Shown in pieces: positions 5,310 through 7,621 of a stretch of DNA of 7,621 nucleotides; position 1 is the stretch's first letter; each line of letters starts with the position of its first letter. Under the pieces are notes generated by a model. The model saw only the letters and a list, made by a program, of their open reading frames with translations. It searched no databases and had not been told where the DNA came from. The translations under genes and the position numbers were made by a program. Location of the stretch: contig JAGHCE010000019.1 in the NCBI GenBank assembly GCA_021160625.1, positions 1-7,621 on the forward strand, given 5' to 3'. The DNA is from Planctomycetota bacterium (GTDB lineage Bacteria; Planctomycetota; DG-23; SLPQ01).

Positions 5310-7013
5310 ATGCTTACACTGAGACCCTATCAAGAAGAGGCGGTCGAGGCAATCTACCAGCACCTCCGCGAGCGCGACGACAATCCGTGCGCGGTGTTGC
5401 CGACCGCATCGGGCAAGACGCCAATACTCGCCCGGATATCGAAGGACGCGGTTGGGCGATGGAAAGGCCGCGTCCTCATCCTTGCGCACGTTAAGGAACT
5501 CCTCGAGCAAGCCGTGGAGAAGCTCGGCCTCTTCGCGCCGGAGCTGAGATGTCAGGTCGGCGTCTACTCTGCGGGGCTTAAGACCCGTGACACGGAGCAC
5601 CCCATCATCGTGGCCGGTATCCAGAGTGTCTACAGGCGCGCCTGCGAGCTTGGACGCTTCGACCTCGTCATCGTTGACGAAGCGCACATGATCCCGCCGG
5701 ACGGCGACGGGATGTACTGGACGTTTCTTGACGAAGCGCGCACGGTCAATCCGAACGTGCGGCTTATCGGGCTTACAGCAACGCCGTTCAGGATGAAGAG
5801 CGGTCATGTCTGCGCCCCGGAAAACCTCTTGAACCATGTCTGCTACGAGATCGGCGTCCGCGAGCTCATCGTCCAGGGCTACCTCTGTCCGCTCGTCACC
5901 AGGGCCAGCCGCAAGAAGATCGACACGTCGGGGCTCCATATTCGCGCCGGCGAGTTTGTCGCGGGTGAGGCCGAGGAGCTGATGGATCACAGCAACCTGG
6001 TTGAGGCCGCCTGCCGCGAGATCGTGGAGCACGCGCGCGACCGAAAGTCCGTGCTTATCTTTGCAGCCGGCGTCAAGCACGGTAAGCACATCACTGATGT
6101 ATTGCGCGAGAAGCACGGCGCACAGGTTGCAGCCGTCTTCGGCGAGACGCTTTCCTTCGAACGCGACCGCGTGCTTGGGGACTTCCGCGCGGGGCGCTTG
6201 AAGTACCTGGTCAACGTAAACGTGCTTACCACCGGCTTTGACGCGCCGAACATCGACTGCGTCGCGATGCTCCGCCCCACGATGTCGCCGGGGCTCTACT
6301 ACCAAATGGTGGGGCGCGGCTTCAGGCTGTGCGAGGGGAAGGACGACTGCCTTGTCCTCGACTTCGGGGGGAATGTCATGCGGCACGGGCCGGTCGACGC
6401 CTTGGAGATAAAGGAGCGCGGCAGCGGCTCAGGCGATGCGCCGGCCAAAGAATGCCCCGAGTGCCAGGCGCTTATCGCAACGGGTTACGCTGTCTGTCCC
6501 CAGTGCGGTTACCAGTTCCCGCCACCGGAGCGACAGATGCACGACGCCCAGGCCTCAACAGCGGGGATTCTTTCCGGCCAGGTAACTGTAGCCGAACACG
6601 CCGTAGACGACACGCACTACAGTGTCCACGTAAAGCGCGGCGCCCCCCCGGGGCACCCAGCTACGATGCGAGTGGAGTACACACTCGGTTTCCAGAACTA
6701 CATATCCGAATGGGTCTGTCTTGAGCATTCCGGCTGGGCCAGAAAGAAGGCAGAAAGCTGGTGGCGCAGGCGTTCCAACGAGCCCGTGCCGGAGACCGTC
6801 GAGGAAGCGGTGTCGCTGGCCCGAGGTGGCGCGCTGGCGGAAACAAAGTCCGTTACCGTCCGCTCGGTAACGGGTGAGAAGTACGACCGGATCGTCGGCT
6901 ATGAACTCAGGCCTAAGCCGGCGTACAGGGAACCGGGTTGGGAAGACACTGACGAGGTTACTCACGACGCGCCGGCGTATGCCTGGGCGGGTAGGGAGGG
7001 AATTCCCTTCTGA
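5310..7013 (+). CDS. SF2 DEAD/DEAH-type helicase with zinc ribbon
   Basis: This 567-aa protein starts at ATG 5310 directly after the RusA stop, with GGAAAGG at 5298-5304. Helicase motifs appear in order: RPYQEEAV (residues 5-12), Walker A PTASGKT (31-37), DEAH (123-126), TATP (156-159), then domain 2 with LIFAAGVKH, NVLTTGFDAP and the arginine-finger motif QMVGRGFR (332-339). A zinc ribbon C382-x2-C385-x10-C396-x2-C399 follows. A C-terminal domain (about 410-567) has EYTLGFQNYISEWVCLEH and a basic RKKAESWWRRR patch, as in phage helicases of this type. It probably unwinds or remodels DNA at forks or recombination intermediates. Its stop overlaps the next start (TGATG). An alternative reading is an R-type restriction helicase subunit, but the phage-like neighbours argue against it. 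Confidence 0.87.
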   Translation: MLTLRPYQEEAVEAIYQHLRERDDNPCAVLPTASGKTPILARISKDAVGRWKGRVLILAHVKELLEQAVEKLGLFAPELRCQVGVYSAGLKTRDTEHPIIVAGIQSVYRRACELGRFDLVIVDEAHMIPPDGDGMYWTFLDEARTVNPNVRLIGLTATPFRMKSGHVCAPENLLNHVCYEIGVRELIVQGYLCPLVTRASRKKIDTSGLHIRAGEFVAGEAEELMDHSNLVEAACREIVEHARDRKSVLIFAAGVKHGKHITDVLREKHGAQVAAVFGETLSFERDRVLGDFRAGRLKYLVNVNVLTTGFDAPNIDCVAMLRPTMSPGLYYQMVGRGFRLCEGKDDCLVLDFGGNVMRHGPVDALEIKERGSGSGDAPAKECPECQALIATGYAVCPQCGYQFPPPERQMHDAQASTAGILSGQVTVAEHAVDDTHYSVHVKRGAPPGHPATMRVEYTLGFQNYISEWVCLEHSGWARKKAESWWRRRSNEPVPETVEEAVSLARGGALAETKSVTVRSVTGEKYDRIVGYELRPKPAYREPGWEDTDEVTHDAPAYAWAGREGIPF

Positions 7014-7621
7014 TGGAAAGCCAAGTCAATGGATTCCTGAGTGCCGCGCTTCACTATGCGGAACTCGGCTACGTAGTGTTCCCGTGCAGGCCGGGCACCA
7101 AGAAGCCGCTTACGAAGCACGGCTTCCAGGATGCCTCGACCGACCCCGATGTGATCAGGCGGTGGTGGAAGCGGTGGCCTCACGCCAATATCGGCATCGC
7201 CACCGAGGGGCTTCTCGTCGTTGATATCGACGGCAAGGGTTGGCTTGCCGACGAGCCGGAAAAGCGCCTCGACCTCGACAAGGCGCCTGTATCGGTGACG
7301 CCGCGCGGCGGTACACACCACCTCTTCCGTCAACCACCCGGCAAGAAGTGGCGTAACACCAGTAAGACGCTCGCCGCCGGCATCGATACGCGTGCCGACG
7401 GGGGCTACATCGTGGCACCGCCATCGGTGCGGGCCAAAGGGGCGTACGTGTGGGCCAACGGTGGGCTATACATCGGCCCCGGTGAACTGCCTGGGCCGCC
7501 CGAGTGGCTCATCCGTCTCCTCGACGCACTCGCAAAGCCGGCTCGAAAGCCGCCGTCACGCGTGCCACGCGTGACGACAACTGGCGACGCCGAACGCCGT
7601 GCGCTGGCCTACCTTGATGCC
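7013..7621 (+). CDS. Bifunctional DNA primase/polymerase (PrimPol), N-terminal part
   Basis: ATG 7013 overlaps the helicase TGA (TGATG); GGGAGGG at 6994-7000 is 12 bases upstream. The frame stays open for 203 codons to the end of the window, so the gene is truncated at its 3' end. Motifs fit the archaeo-eukaryotic PrimPol fold found in phages and plasmids: AALHYAELGYVVFPCRPGTK (residues about 11-30), a WWKRWPHANIGIAT segment, VVDIDG with D71 and D73 as likely metal ligands, TPRGGTHHLF with H102-H103 (97-105), and AAGIDTRADGGYIVAPPS (121-138). These synthesise primers and extend them. In phages, PrimPol proteins often carry a helicase domain C-terminally, which would lie beyond the window. Confidence 0.9.
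   Translation, partial: MESQVNGFLSAALHYAELGYVVFPCRPGTKKPLTKHGFQDASTDPDVIRRWWKRWPHANIGIATEGLLVVDIDGKGWLADEPEKRLDLDKAPVSVTPRGGTHHLFRQPPGKKWRNTSKTLAAGIDTRADGGYIVAPPSVRAKGAYVWANGGLYIGPGELPGPPEWLIRLLDALAKPARKPPSRVPRVTTTGDAERRALAYLDA

Noticed and set aside
5085..6386. Long minus-strand open frame (433 codons) opposite the resolvase and helicase genes
   Set aside because: It lies antisense to two genes with clear family motifs. Its protein shows no recognisable motif, and such frames arise often opposite GC-rich coding DNA.
1..7621. CRISPR array, insertion sequence ends, integrase or attachment site
   Set aside because: No regularly spaced repeats, no transposase or recombinase motifs and no terminal inverted repeats were seen on reading.

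Overview
The window is bacterial and GC-rich: sampled 60-base lines give about 67-68% GC in the replication genes but only about 47-48% in the gene at 893-1573. It looks like part of a prophage, phage or other integrative element. The host cannot be named from the sequence. The paired 'FPTP...W.DV' plus winged-helix-like architecture of the first protein reminds me of planctomycete proteins, but that is memory-based inference only. All supported genes lie on the + strand.

Region 1 (1-1573) holds two genes outside the replication block. The first is the 3' end of a protein made of two diverged copies of one module, an FPTP-type leader plus a winged-helix-like domain. The second is an AT-richer orphan of about 226 aa with a 'VGNSKAMHH...PPIDREY' motif. 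Region 2 (1574-2560) has a 140-base gap, a sigma-70-like regulator whose start codon lies in the loop of a perfect 7-bp hairpin, and a 94-base gap with a weak terminator-like element and a small hairpin just before a strong Shine-Dalgarno sequence.

Region 3 (2561-7621) is a compact, translationally coupled recombination and replication cassette. In order it encodes a small unknown protein, a RecB/RecE-type PD-(D/E)XK nuclease, a Sak4/AAA_24 RecA-like ATPase, a DUF669 protein, a RusA-like Holliday junction resolvase, an SF2 helicase with a zinc ribbon, and the N-terminal half of a primase-polymerase that runs off the window. A plausible division of labour is end resection by the nuclease, single-strand handling by Sak4 and DUF669, junction cutting by RusA, unwinding by the helicase and priming or synthesis by PrimPol.

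The most notable observation is that the nuclease gene is broken by a perfect 5-base tandem duplication (ATAGC ATAGC, 3386-3395). Removing one copy restores a 270-aa nuclease. The shift separates the catalytic D...DLK residues from the QxxxY motif. Directly downstream, before the Sak4 gene, is a GC-rich nested hairpin with two mutually exclusive pairings. I see no CRISPR array, tRNA, rRNA, insertion sequence or integrase.
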